DNA from: Delphinus delphis
Lineage: Eukaryota; Chordata; Mammalia; Artiodactyla; Delphinidae
Direction of reading: 5' to 3'
Assembly: GCF_949987515.2 (NCBI RefSeq)
Contig: NC_082689.1
Coordinates: 66,277,746 to 66,341,745 of the forward strand
DNA length: 64,000 nt
In this document: piece after piece, positions 47,831 to 59,211 of the stretch
Layout: each line of letters begins with the position of its first letter
Numbering within the stretch: the first letter of the stretch is position 1
The notes under the pieces: model-generated
What the model was told of the DNA's origin: nothing
What the model saw: the letters and a program-made list of their open reading frames with translations, nothing else
Database searches by the model: none
Translations under genes and position numbers: made by a program

Positions 47831-50378
47831 AACATAAAAATGAATGCTAAGCTATGGACAGAAGTTTGGGGACATTTTATGAAGCATCTTTGAAAGTAGC
47901 CTAAGAATTTTATCTTTTTAATAATAGAAAATCTCTTCCTAATACCGGATATATTTCCATATATTCCATACCTGAATTACTTCTGTTTGGTGAGACTATA
48001 GCATCTAAAAAGATTCTAACAGGGAGAATGGCCCTTGACCATGTTTCTGAAGATCTACCTCATACTTATAAACTGTTTCCAATTGGTCCAAGAAAAGTCA
48101 CTGAGAAACTAGCAGTTTAACAAAACTAACAAGGGCCATCCTGATGCAGTTATTTAGCTGAGTGCCTATTTAGCTTCCTCCCTGGGTTCTCTATCTGCTC
48201 TGGTCTCTGTTAGAGAGCTACCCATTTTTTTTCCTGACTCAATTTTTTCTCTAGGATTCCAGATTCCTGGCTCCTCCCTGAAACCTTTTTCTGTGCCTCA
48301 ACTTAATGGCCCTGCTGACCTGTTAACTTACCTATATGTTACCTCCCAGGATGGCGACACAGCCAGAGGCCTAATTATACATCCCTGTGATCAGTGTGTC
48401 CATGCCAGGACAAGGCGCTACCTCTCAGCTCTTTAGCCTTGCACCCCTTTCCTGCGGTGCTTGAATGTTTCTTGGACAAGAGCCCTTCATTCCATTCCAG
48501 CTCTCAGCTCTCAGTCATGGGGTGGGATTCCTGCCCTTGCACACTGCTTGGGCAGGCACAGTGCATTGTACAGGATGGGCACACTGATTCTGTCACATTA
48601 AATCCACAAGTACTACTTCTGCTGAAGTCATTGACTACTATACTGATTTACCCCTTTCTAAAAAAAACATGGATCCTCAGGACTGTGGTATACAATAAAC
48701 AAACTAGTATCTGGTCTGGCTTACAAGAGCTTCTCAACATGATTAAATGCTAGGTGCCAAGTGAGAAATGTAGATAAATGAAAGGAGCCCTGACTTCATA
48801 AAGCTGACAGTCAAGTGGGTAGCTTATAACTTTTTTGAATGTAAACACTATCAGTTAATTTTTAAACATATCCCTAATTACCTATGGCTACTTAGTAATT
48901 ACTAATCTAATAGTATATTAGTATATTGTGTATATTATAAAATATATATAAACCAGAAAATCAGAAGGATAAATTACATAATCTTTTTCTAGACTTGATA
49001 ATGTCTAATGTTTTTTGGACAACTCTTTATTAGATATGATTTTTTTTATCAGGTAAGATTCATTGCTTTTACCTGATTATATGGCTGAAGGAGAGGTCTA
49101 AATCATAATAGCAGAAGTGTCATTTTCTTGTTATTATATAAATTCCACAGTTCCTTGCAGAGATCTTTTAAAGCTATTTAGGCAAAAAATCCAGAATAAT
49201 TCTCTCACTTTTACACATTGGCCCCAACCTATGGTAAGTCAGGTCTATATTCTCCAATCCTTTATGTGCACAAGACGGGTTCCTATCCCAAAGGCAACCA
49301 TCCAAAGTGGCCTGGAATAGAAATCTCTAAGCACAGGTAAGTCATGAGGGGAGCTAGTTTCCTTCTCTGGAATTTAAGCCAGGAAACAGAGAGAGAATCT
49401 GCAGGAGAAGACCATGTGGGAACAGAAGCCGAGAAGATACCCAGGAGACCATATTGAGGCAGGGCCATGAGAGCCATGAGTGAAGTGAAGACATGAAGGA
49501 GAAGAAGAAGCTACAAATGAGATGCACGAGCTGGGTGGGGGCTGGTGGGAGCAGAGATAAGTCTCCATCATTGCCCAAGAAGGATGTGCTCGGTTAATGA
49601 GGTGACCAAATAAATGAACCCTAATGCTGTGTGGATAATTCTACCTCACTTTGTTCAATTTCACTGCATCTCAACCATTCAACTCTTCCCGAGTTTCTGT
49701 GGGGTTCTTGCCTTCCTGATTTCCACACATATCCCTTTATCAAACTTATACAGTGTGAGGTAGTCTGAGTTTCTGTTTCTGACCAACAGACAGCACCACC
49801 CACTGATCCAGGGCCATTTGTTAATGATTTGATTACTGATTAGTAAAAAGGGAGAGATGGTGGGGGTAGGAGGAGTCTTTTTTGTTTTTTATGAGTTTAA
49901 GAGGCATGTTCCAGAACTAAGGCTAGGGGATATACTCAGAACCTTTTTATTCACTTAATTTAGAAAAAATTCATATAAGTGGGGCAAACAGAATGAACAT
50001 CACACACTGCAAAAGGCTGATATGCTTCCTCGTCTCCCTGACATTCAACTGTGATCAACCTGAATGAAGCCATTCAGGAAATATCCATTCTTGTTGGGAA
50101 GATATCATGAAGGTAGGCAAACAAGTGAAAGAACAGATTGGTATGTCCTTTAAAATTCCTATTAGTAATATTCTATTATTAAAAACCCATGCTTGTGGCC
50201 AAAACAAAATCATCCAGATGAGTGTAATATAAAAGAAAAGTTTCCAGCCCAACCTCTAGGCCCTATTTCTATTGATACTTGCCAGAAGTGATGAGTAACG
50301 GTTTCATGTTTATCCTTCCAGAATATTTCTTTTTGTATATACATTTTTATACAAATAAACTCATTCTAAACGTGTTAT
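47830..50378. other. unclassified noncoding sequence
   Basis: No firm gene or repeat. The block 49200-49810 may be an old LTR. A small L2-like scrap lies near 48755-48830. Confidence 0.4.
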
Positions 50379-50380
50379 TC

Positions 50381-50585
50381 TTTTTTTTTTTTTTTTTTTT
50401 TTTTGCGGTACACAGGCCTCTCACTGTTGCGGCCTCTCCTGTTGCGGAGCACAGGCTCCGGACGTGCAGGCTCAGCGGCCATGGCCCACGGGCCCAGCTG
50501 CTCCGCGACATGTAGGATCTTCCCGGACCGGGGCACGAACCCGTGTTCCCTGCATCAGCATGCGGACTCTCAACCACTGCGCCAC
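50381..50585 (-). mobile_element. CHR-type SINE, antisense, head-truncated
   Basis: T tract and 'gcggtacacaggcctctcac' through 'caaccactgcgccac', then it stops. The final 'cagggaagccc' of the usual head is missing and no TSD is evident. It may be 5'-truncated at insertion or trimmed by deletion. Confidence 0.9.
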
Positions 50586-50589
50586 AGCA

Positions 50590-51620
50590 ACTATCCATTT
50601 CTGTTAATATAAATCTGCCTCATTCTATCAACAGTTGCGTTGTATTATATTAAGTAGTTGTCACATTATTTAACCAGAACTCTACTGACAAGCATTAAGT
50701 TATTTTCAGTTCTTTGCTCTTATAACTAATGCAGAAGTGAACATTCTTCTTTTTGTGTCATTGTGTATTTGAGTAAATATATTTAAAGGATAAACACCTA
50801 CCAATGGATTTGCTGGGTAAAGGAGATATGTTAATTTAAAACGTCATAAATATTGTGAAATTGCCATCCCAAAATGTTATTTCAATTTACAAGAATCTTG
50901 TAAAAAAAAATGCCTGTTTTCCCACACCCATGTTAGACGGAATATTATCAAATTTTTTCATCTTTGCCAATATAATGGTTAAAAATGTGCTGTTTTGATT
51001 TGCATTTTCAAGCGCTAGTGATGCCAAACATCAGATATTTATTGGTTATTTGAATTTTGTTTTCTGTGAATTCTTTTTTAAAAAAATTAATTCTTTGTCA
51101 TTTGTGTTGAAAATACTGTTCCACTTTATTATTTTTCCTGTTGATTTCTTTATTGAATGTTATCCTGAATACGCATGTCTTTTAAAAAATATTTATACAT
51201 GTTCAAGAGAATCAGTCATTTGCTTTGGACTTTGCGGATTTTTGTATACTTGGAAAGTCATTTTCTACTCAAGGATAATAAAAAAAATGACATGTTTTTC
51301 TATATTTTTATGTTTTTATTTTAATATTTAAATTTTGGTAAATTTAGAATTTATTTTGTTATAAGGAGGGAGATTGGGATTCATTTCTCTTTCAGATGAC
51401 TATACAGCTGCCCAACTATATGCATTAAATAATCCATATTTTCCCAACCGATATGAAATATCATCTATCATATCTTAAATCCTATACATATTTAAATCTA
51501 TTTCTGGATTTGAATGAATATAATTGCATTGATATATCTATTCCTGTGCCAGTACAAGCGATTTAAGTTTCTATAGCTTTGAAAATGCCTTAATATTTGG
51601 TAGGAGGTTAATTCTTTTTC
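50590..51620 (-). mobile_element. old L1M ORF2 fragment, antisense
   Basis: 'aaccagaactctactgacaa', 'cttataactaatgcagaagt', 'gccaatataatggttaaaaa', 'gatttgcattttcaagcgct', 'gagattgggattcatttctc', 'tgcccaactatatgcattaa' and 'cctgtgccagtacaagcgat' keep L1 reverse order over 1 kb. Confidence 0.65.
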
Positions 51621-51624
51621 TTTC

Positions 51625-51760
51625 AAGGGCAACTTGAAAATGTGTGTCAAAAATGACAAAGTTAACTACAATCTCTGGCCCAGCAATTTCACTTCTAGAA
51701 TTTTTAACTAAGAAAATAATAAAATGTATATATAATTTTAAAATGTATGATCCAAATTTC
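51625..51760 (+). mobile_element. old L1 ORF2 scrap
   Basis: 'ctctggcccagcaatttcac', 'ttctagaatttttaactaag' and 'aaaataataaaatgtatata' resemble a forward L1M ORF2 3' segment. Confidence 0.45.
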
Positions 51761-53050
51761 CCCAGGTCTAACCAGAATATAGGACAAGTTGAAACACAGT
51801 AAGAGTTATTACTAGGGTGACCAACCCTTCTCCTGGGACTAAGGGATTTCCCAGGACATGGGACTTTCAGTGCTAAAACCAGGAAATTCTCAAGTAAACT
51901 AGATGGTTGATCACCTTAGCTACCCAAATATTTCTAGTTTTTGTTCTTCCTGTTCTACATGGTCTCCAGCCTTACAAATATTTCTAGGAGGTCCCAATTT
52001 TCACAAATTTGTGTTTTGCATAAATACATATACGTGCTCATATTTACTCCCGCTGGCACTGCCACTGTTCCATGTGGCAGTCCCCAACTGTTGCTGTTCT
52101 ATTCTGTGCTACTTCATAGTTAGAGTTTCCTGCTTCTCTGTTGGGTATAGTGAACATCACTGTCTCTCTGCTTAGTATAGCATTACCTACCTGGTGATAA
52201 GATATCTCTCAAGCTGTAAGTCTCTGGTTTCTCTGACTCTATTGCTGCCACTCTTCGGCCAAGAGCACAGACTCCAAGAGACGGATTGCCAGACTTCTAA
52301 TCCTGAGACATTAGGAAGGCTACCCAGAGGACATAATGTCAGACCCAGATTGTCTAGGGAACAAATAATTTCCATGTTTCCCATTAGCTAACTGGAAGAG
52401 CTCTTCTCACTTGTTCATAGCAGGAAGCCAAGCTTCTCCCCAGGACTGGGTCTACTCTGCCTCTAAGCTGCTGAGTGAACATGGCCTGTAAACCCAGATG
52501 ATTACCCAGGGGTGACACGATCTCAGACTCTGAAGTTTGGACTCACTGCCAATTTACGTGTATGAATGTGTACCCTGCCACTTTTCACCAGTGAGCTTGG
52601 CGTAAGAAATGAATGACAACAGGAGACTTGAATTACTCCTCTGTGTTGAGCTAAAGTGGGACCAGAAGAAAAGTAGTAGAGCGAGACTGAGCAATAAGCA
52701 TTGGAGGGTTGCTACCCAGGAGGGCAACACAGGAACTGAGGCAGAGAGACTCACGTGGCCACAGCAACACGGCAGGTGGGCGAGGCATGTGCTTCAGTGA
52801 TATCAGTAATTGTTATCCCAGTGACTAAGTACTAAACACAATGATAACTTCAAACAGAAATGCATACAATTGCTAGTTTTTAACCATTCTCTGTAGCCTA
52901 TTTGGACTTATATTTTTTAGCAATGAAAAGCAAGAATCAGCAATACATTATCAATCCAATTTTAAACTCTAAAGCAGGTGAGTTTCATCATAGGGCATAC
53001 TATTAATATGTGTCTCATAAAATATTTTACATTTTGGAGATGTAATGAAG
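51760..53050. other. unclassified noncoding sequence
   Basis: No gene or confident repeat. Segments of near-normal GC at 52190-52800 have only short open frames. Confidence 0.4.
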
Positions 53051-53059
53051 GTATCCAAC

Positions 53060-53345
53060 TGGTTTAAATTTATTTAAAGGACTTAATTATTTTAGAGCAC
53101 TTTTAGGTTCACAGAAAAATTGAGAGGAAGGGACAGGAATTTCCCATATATCTCCTGCCCCTACACATGCACAGCCTCCCTCATTATCAATGTCCTCCAC
53201 CAGAGTGGTACATTTGTTACAATTGATTCACCTACATGACACATCATCATCACCCAAGTCCATAGTTTACATTATAGTTCACCCTTGGTGTTTTACGTTC
53301 TGTGGGTTTGGACAAATGTAAAATGACATGTGTCTGTCATTAGAG
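53060..53345 (-). mobile_element. L1M 3'UTR fragment, antisense
   Basis: 'tttaggttcacagaaaaatt', 'cccctacacatgcacagcct', 'ccagagtggtacatttgtta', 'caattgattcacctacatga' and 'ctgtgggtttggacaaatgt' match the reverse L1MB/L1MC 3'UTR well. Confidence 0.85.
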
Positions 53346-53349
53346 TGAA

Positions 53350-53655
53350 CTCAGAGACTTGAAGCAGAAAAGACTCTCTTCTGCTGGCCTTGAAGAAACA
53401 AGCCATCATGGGTCTACTGCTAAAAGAAACTGAATTCTACCAATGACCACATGAGCTTTAAAGAGGACCTCAGGCATCAGGTGAGACCTCAGCCCTGGCC
53501 AATACCTTGACTACAGCCTTGTGATGTCCTAAGAAGAGGATCCAGGTAAGCGGTCCCCAAACTCCTGATCCATAGAAACTGGGAGATAATAAACACGTCT
53601 GAACCACCATGTTGTGGTTATTACTCAGAAATTGAAAACTAATATGCTATCATAA
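53350..53655 (+). mobile_element. MaLR-type LTR 3' part
   Basis: 'aactgaattctaccaatgac', 'cacatgagctttaaagagga', 'ctcagccctggccaatacct', 'ctgatccatagaaactggga', 'gataataaacacgtctgaac' and 'aactaatatgct' follow an MLT-type LTR. Confidence 0.7.
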
Positions 53656-53670
53656 AAGTATCTGAAAATT

Positions 53671-53859
53671 GGCTTCCCTGGTGGCGCAGTAGTTGAGAGG
53701 CAGCCTGCCGATTCAGGGGACACGGGTTCGTGCCCCGGTCCGGGAAGATCCCACTTGCCGCGGAGCGGCTGGGCCCGTGAGCCATGGCCGCTGAGCCTGC
53801 GCGTACGGAGCCTGTGCTCTGCAACGGGAGAGGCCACAACAGTGAGAGGCCCGCGTACC

Positions 53860-53930
<71 letters not shown>
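53671..53930 (+). mobile_element. CHR-type SINE with A35-(TA)n tail
   Basis: Full CHR body followed by 35 A (53862-53896), then a (TA)n run and 'tgtatgta'. TSD 'tatctgaaaatt' (53659-53670) versus 'tatctgaaagtt' (53931-53942). The long pure A tract points to a comparatively recent insertion. Confidence 0.94.
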
Positions 53931-53931
<1 letters not shown>

Positions 53932-53939
53932 ATCTGAAA

Positions 53940-55190
53940 GTTATTTGGTGGAGATGACAAATAGATATTCCATTTGTTGGTTTTAGAATGACTGAATTGA
54001 AACACCTTAGGAAAATCTATATATGATTTATATATTGATTATAGAGTAGATTCTGGTATATTTCCAGATGTTGCTAAAGGCCTATGATTAAGCTTATGTT
54101 TCTGGATTTTTTTTTTTTTAGCCAGGCCCCTATTGAGTCTTGTCCCAAACTGTCTATACTGATATGCCTGCTTCTTGTTTCATAGAGGACTTAGTATCAT
54201 TCTGATTTTGTTCATAGCATGGTCTTTATAGTGTTTACCAGCTGATTTCCAAGGAAGTCTTTGCTTCCTGTTAGTATGCCTTGGAAAAGGCTGACTGCCC
54301 ACTTTATAAATTAACCCAACAATGGCTGTACAATACTATAATTGTATGGTACTAATCAGAGCCCTTTGGATCAGATTTACTTTGTGGACTCGTTTTCTTG
54401 GGCTAATTTTTCCCTGCTGCAATTGGAAGTTGTTGTGTATGGTGGCAGGAAGACTTTCGTTTTGTAGGAAGAGTAACTGACTGTGTGGTTTTGGAGCTGA
54501 AAATAAATATTCCACACATGTGGATACATGACATTTCCTGTGTTACTTTGTTAAAAGCCCTAGCCACAGTAGCTCAGGGAGATTATGGTCTAATTATTTT
54601 ATTCCTGATATGACTTCCACAAATGTAGCTTTATTAATTTTAATACATGACGAAGTATTTCATGAATCAGAGAAAGAAGTTAAGACATGAGCTGAGTTGG
54701 ATAACTAAATGTTACTGTGCTCATGAAAATATGGATAAACACTTTCAAGACTCTCTCAAGTACTTACAGTAATAATGAAGAAGTATTTGAAACTTTGTAT
54801 TTATAAGAATGCTTGGACACTTTGTTCATTAAGTTTTATATGAGTCTCTGAAATGCTTTCCATTAACCTTTTCTTTAGTTTCATAATTTATTCATGTTGG
54901 TTTAATTTTTGAACTAAGAGGTCTTCTATATGCAAGGAAAGAAATATTTTCTTAATACACGTTTCACAAACTTTTTTTCTTGAAGACGTATATTCAAATG
55001 CAAATTCATAGTTTTTCCAGGAATGTTTCCTAGAAAAAATTGGCTACTTTTTCTTTTAACACCTAAAATAGAAGGAAAATAAGCAGAAAATGTTTTTGCA
55101 AGGCTAACTCCTTCTACTCCATCAAAAACTAGTCATGCTTCTCAATGGAAGCAGCGTCCTCTAGTGGATAGAGTTTCAATAATGCAAACT
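53940..55190. other. unclassified AT-rich noncoding sequence
   Basis: No gene or confident repeat recognised. Confidence 0.45.
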
Positions 55191-55194
55191 TTTT

Positions 55195-55765
55195 TAAAAA
55201 ACAAATTTTCTTTCAGGTGAAATTCACATAATATAACCATTTTACAGTGTATGATTCAGTGGTATTTCGTGTACTCACAATGTTGTGCAACCACCAGCTC
55301 TTGCTAGTTTCAAAACTTTTTAATCGCTCCATAAATAACTCATAACCATTGAGTAATCACTCCCTATTCTGCCCTCCCATCCCCTTGTAAGCTCTATTAT
55401 GCTTTCTGTCTCTATGGATTTGCTTATTTTGAATATATCACATAAAGGGAAACATACAATATGCGAACTTTTGTGTCTGGTTTCTTTCGTTTAGCATATT
55501 GTTTTCGAGGTTTATATCAGTACTTCATTCCTTTTTATTGTAGAATAATATTTCATTGTATGTATATACCACAGTTCGTTTACCTGTTCATTCAATGATG
55601 AAATTTGGATTGTTTCCACGTTTTTTCCGTTATGAGTAATCCTGTTAAAAACATTTGTGTACAAGTTTCTGTGTGAATATATATTTCCATTTCTTGTGGC
55701 TAAATACCTTGGAGTGGAATTGTTGGGTCATATGGTAAGTCCATGTTTAACTTTTTGAGGAACCA
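55195..55765 (-). mobile_element. L1M fragment, antisense
   Basis: 'aggtgaaattcacataatat', 'caatgttgtgcaaccaccag', 'tctgtctctatggatttgct', 'tgtgtctggtttctttcgtt', 'gtgtacaagtttctgtgtga' and 'tggagtggaattgttgggtc' match reverse L1MA/L1MB ORF2-3'UTR. Confidence 0.88.
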
Positions 55766-55769
55766 CAAA

Positions 55770-57060
55770 AAGAAAAAAAAAAAGGGGCCAACAAAGACAC
55801 ATCAGAATATGGTTTCCTAAAATATTGGCATGTTTTGCAAGAGAATGCTTGCTAGTGGGGAAAATAATGGCAATAGTTATAGCTACTTATATTTCCCTCT
55901 AATAATGCCAATCTTTTATAGAAAGCCTTTCTAGAATTGAGCATGTGGTTATAATCCCTCTTACCCCATGAAGACTGAGTTCAATGATATGCTATAAGAG
56001 TTATCAATTAAAATATATATGATTATTTATGTATACCAAGATGTTTGAGTTATCTCCTGTTGCATTTTGTCTTCTAAATAAGTTTTTCTCCTTTTCTTGA
56101 ATCCTTTCTATCTGAAAAACATGACATTTTCTTGTTTCAAATAACAGGAATTCATATATCAATTACAACAATTTGGAGGGGAAAAAACATTGCTCCTCTC
56201 CAAATTTGATATTTATAAATTTATAGTAATGTTGAGTTTTTGCATATTAAGACTCAAAGTTCAGAGAATTGAATACAGTATAGGCTCTAGAATGGGAAGA
56301 ATAGTTTATTATATAAGGGAAGTTCTTGTCTCACAGGAAAGGGAAAACATTTCCTGTTACTGGTCAGTGGAGCAAAAGAAGAGAAAAAATTAAGAGAAGG
56401 GGATTAGATATGAGTGACCTGATTCTCTCTCCCACCTCATAGTTGAAACTAATATTGGAGGTGGTGGTGGTAGACCATTACCATTCAAAGATAGATTTAA
56501 GTGACTCTCAAGCAGAGGGCATATTCTGCACTTTTCAGGACATAGCCTAAGACATTTGAAAGATGTTTAGAGATGACCCCATTTGGCAAATCCTGGGAGC
56601 AATGTGGTGCTGTCCTGTAGGTACAGGAAGAATCAAGAGGGTGGTTACAATGTCACATGGTCTGCTCCTAACAGGTACGAGGACCCAGAATTTCATTGGA
56701 GCTCTGGCATGGGAGAGGTAGAAAGCGAAGTATGAAAGAGCCAAAAGCACAGTGGATCAGAGATATCTGGAGGCACTATGTGGAAAAGAGGGAATTTGAA
56801 TCAAGAAACTGCAGTGTCTCTGTTCATGTGAAATCCATCTGCGGCCAGCAAATGATTCCTGTTCATAGCAAAGCAAATCAGTGTTGTCAGATAGAGATCA
56901 TAGATCTCTGTAAGTCAGTCCTCACTTGATCCTGCTGTTTGGGTTCTTATGGATTTTCTCATTAATTAAGGAGTTAAATGAAATCTTGGACTTTTAAAAA
57001 ATTTGTATGAGAGACATGGTTTTAGGTGTTTTGGGGGGAAATCATCATTTTACAGAAAAT
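55770..57060. other. unclassified noncoding sequence
   Basis: No gene or confident repeat recognised. Confidence 0.45.
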
Positions 57061-57069
57061 AATGTCACC

Positions 57070-57349
57070 CTCAAAATACTAAAATAGAAAAAGAAATATT
57101 ACCTTAGAAATCTATATCTAGTGAAAATATCCTTCAAAATTGAAAATAAAAAAGAAACACTTTTTGGCAAATTAAACTTCAGAGACTCAATAAGAGTGGA
57201 CCCACAGTAAAGAAAATACTAAAGGGAGGTTTTTTTCAGGCAGAAGACAAATGATTCATAAGTAAGGAAATTCAAGAAGGAATAAAAAGCATTAATATTA
57301 TGGGAAATCTAAGGGAGTATTGGCTGTAACAATAATGCCTTTCAGAGTT
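57070..57349 (+). mobile_element. L1M fragment upstream of ORF2 (left part)
   Basis: 'agaaatctatatctagtgaa', 'aatatccttcaaaattgaaa', 'agaaaatactaaagggaggt', 'tcaagaaggaataaaaagca' and 'ggagtattggctgtaacaat' match the end of ORF1 and the spacer before ORF2 in old L1M. It continues after the insertion that begins near 57350. Confidence 0.7.
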
Positions 57350-59027
57350 TAAATATAGGTTGTGTTCCTGTCTTGCTACTTGTTTGGCCTGGGGCATCCA
57401 GCACTGGAGCTTCCTGGCCATTGAGTGGAGCTGGGTCTTAATGTTGAGACAGATATCTCTGGGAGAGCTCTCACCAGTTGATATTATGTGGGGCCAGGAG
57501 GTCTCTGGTGGTCCAACGTTCTGAACTCGGCTCTCCCACCTCAGAGGCTCACGCCTGACACTAAGCTGGAGCATCAAGATCCTGTCAGCCACACAGCTCA
57601 GAAGAAAAGGGAGAAAAAAAAGAAAGAAAAATAAATAAATAAAATAAAAGTATAAAAAAATTATTAAAATAACAATTTAAAAAGTAATAATAATAATAAA
57701 AAAGAGAGCAACAAAACCAATAAATAAATCTACCAATGATAACAAGCGCTAAAAACTATACTAAGATAAACATAAAAATCAGATACAAGTCAGTTGCAGA
57801 CAGCAAACCCCAAGTCTACTGTTGCTCCCAAAGTCAACTGCCTCAATTTTGGGTTGATTCGTTGTCTATTCAGGTATTCCACAGATTCAGGGTACATTAA
57901 GTTGATTTTGGGGATACAATCCAGGGCTCCTGAGGCTGCTGGGAGATATTTCCCTTTCTCTTCTTTGTTCGCACAGCTCTTGGGGTTCAGCTTTGGATTT
58001 GGCCCCGCCTCTGCATGTAGGTTGCTTCTGTTCCTGCCCAGACAGGATGGGGTTAAAGCAGCGGCTGATTAGGGGGCTCTGGCTCACTCAGGCCAGGGGA
58101 AAGGAGGGGTATGGTAGTTATAATTGGAATGCGAGGCAAGCCTGTGGCAGCAGAGGCTGGTGTGACGTTGCAACAGCCTGAGGCATGCCGTGTGTTCTCC
58201 CGGGGAAGTTGTCCCTGGATCACGGGACCCTGGCAGTGGCGTGTTGCACAGGCTTCCAGGGTGGGTGTATGGATAGAGACCTGTGCTTGCACCCAGGCTT
58301 CTTGGCTGCTGCAGCAGCATTAGCGTCTCATGCCTGTCTCTGGTGTCCAGGCTGACAGCCTTGGCTCGTGCCTGTCTCTGGAGCTCATTTAGACGGTGAT
58401 CTGAATCCCCTCTCCTCGCGCACCAGGAAACAATGGTCTCTTGCCTCTTAAGCAGGCGCAGACTTTTTTCCGGACTCCCTCCCGGCTAGCTGTGGTGCAC
58501 TAGCCCCCTTCAGGCTGCCAACCCCAGTCCTCTCCCTGGGATCCGACCTCCGAAGTCCGATCCTCAGCTCCCAGCCCCCGCCCGCCCCGGCGGGTGAGCA
58601 GACAAGCCTCTCGGGCTGGTGAGTGCCGGTCGGCACAGATCCTCAGTGTGGGAATCTCTCTACTTTGCCCTCTGCACCCCTGTTGCTGTGCTCTCTTCCG
58701 AGGCTCCAAAGATTCCAACCCCCACCTAGCCCATGTCTCTGGCCGCGAAGGGGCTTCCTAGTGTGTGGAAATTTTTCCTCCCTCACAGCTCTCTCCCAGA
58801 GGTGCAGGTCCCGTCCCTATTCTTTTGTCTCTATGTTTTCTTTTTTCTTTTGCCCTACCCAGGTATGTGGGGAGTTTCTTGCCTTTTGGGAGGTCTGAGG
58901 TCTTCTGCCAGCGTTCAGTAGGTGTTCTGTAGGAGTTGTTCCACATGTAGATGTATTTTTGATGTTCTTGTGGGGAGGAAGGTGATCTCCACTTCTTACT
59001 CCTCTGCCATCTTGAAGGTACCCCCCT
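57350..59027 (-). mobile_element. L1 5'UTR (promoter end), antisense, lacking ORFs
   Basis: Read on the minus strand it starts with a 'ggggggtaccttcaagatgg' type 5' terminus at about 59027. It passes through a GC-rich, CpG-containing leader (58380-58780), a T-rich block (57605-57720) and on to 'gcaagacaggaacacaacct'. This is the 5'UTR of the artiodactyl/cetacean L1, which carries the internal RNA polymerase II promoter. ORF1, ORF2 and the 3' end do not follow, so the copy is 3'-deleted. It interrupts an older L1M lying in the opposite direction. It cannot move by itself. Confidence 0.85.
58380..58780 (-). promoter_or_regulatory. GC/CpG-rich core of the L1 5'UTR
   Basis: The richest CpG cluster in the window, including 'ccccgcccgccccggcgggt'. 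In L1 this leader region houses the sense promoter and may have antisense activity. Whether this copy keeps activity cannot be told from sequence alone. Confidence 0.5.
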
Positions 59028-59039
59028 AATTTATTTTAG

Positions 59040-59170
59040 AATTTAATAAGTCACAGAAGCATGTGGCAGTTGGTGGGGTAGCTAAAAACAATATAATAAC
59101 AAAATGTATAAAATAAAAAAAAAATACCAATAATGAATCCAAAAGAAGTCATCAGTTTAAATCCAAATGT

Positions 59171-59211
<41 letters not shown>

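Noticed and set aside
58053..58946. Several 60-90 codon frames on both strands
   Set aside because: They lie within the L1 5'UTR, which is CpG-rich and open by composition. No independent gene is indicated.
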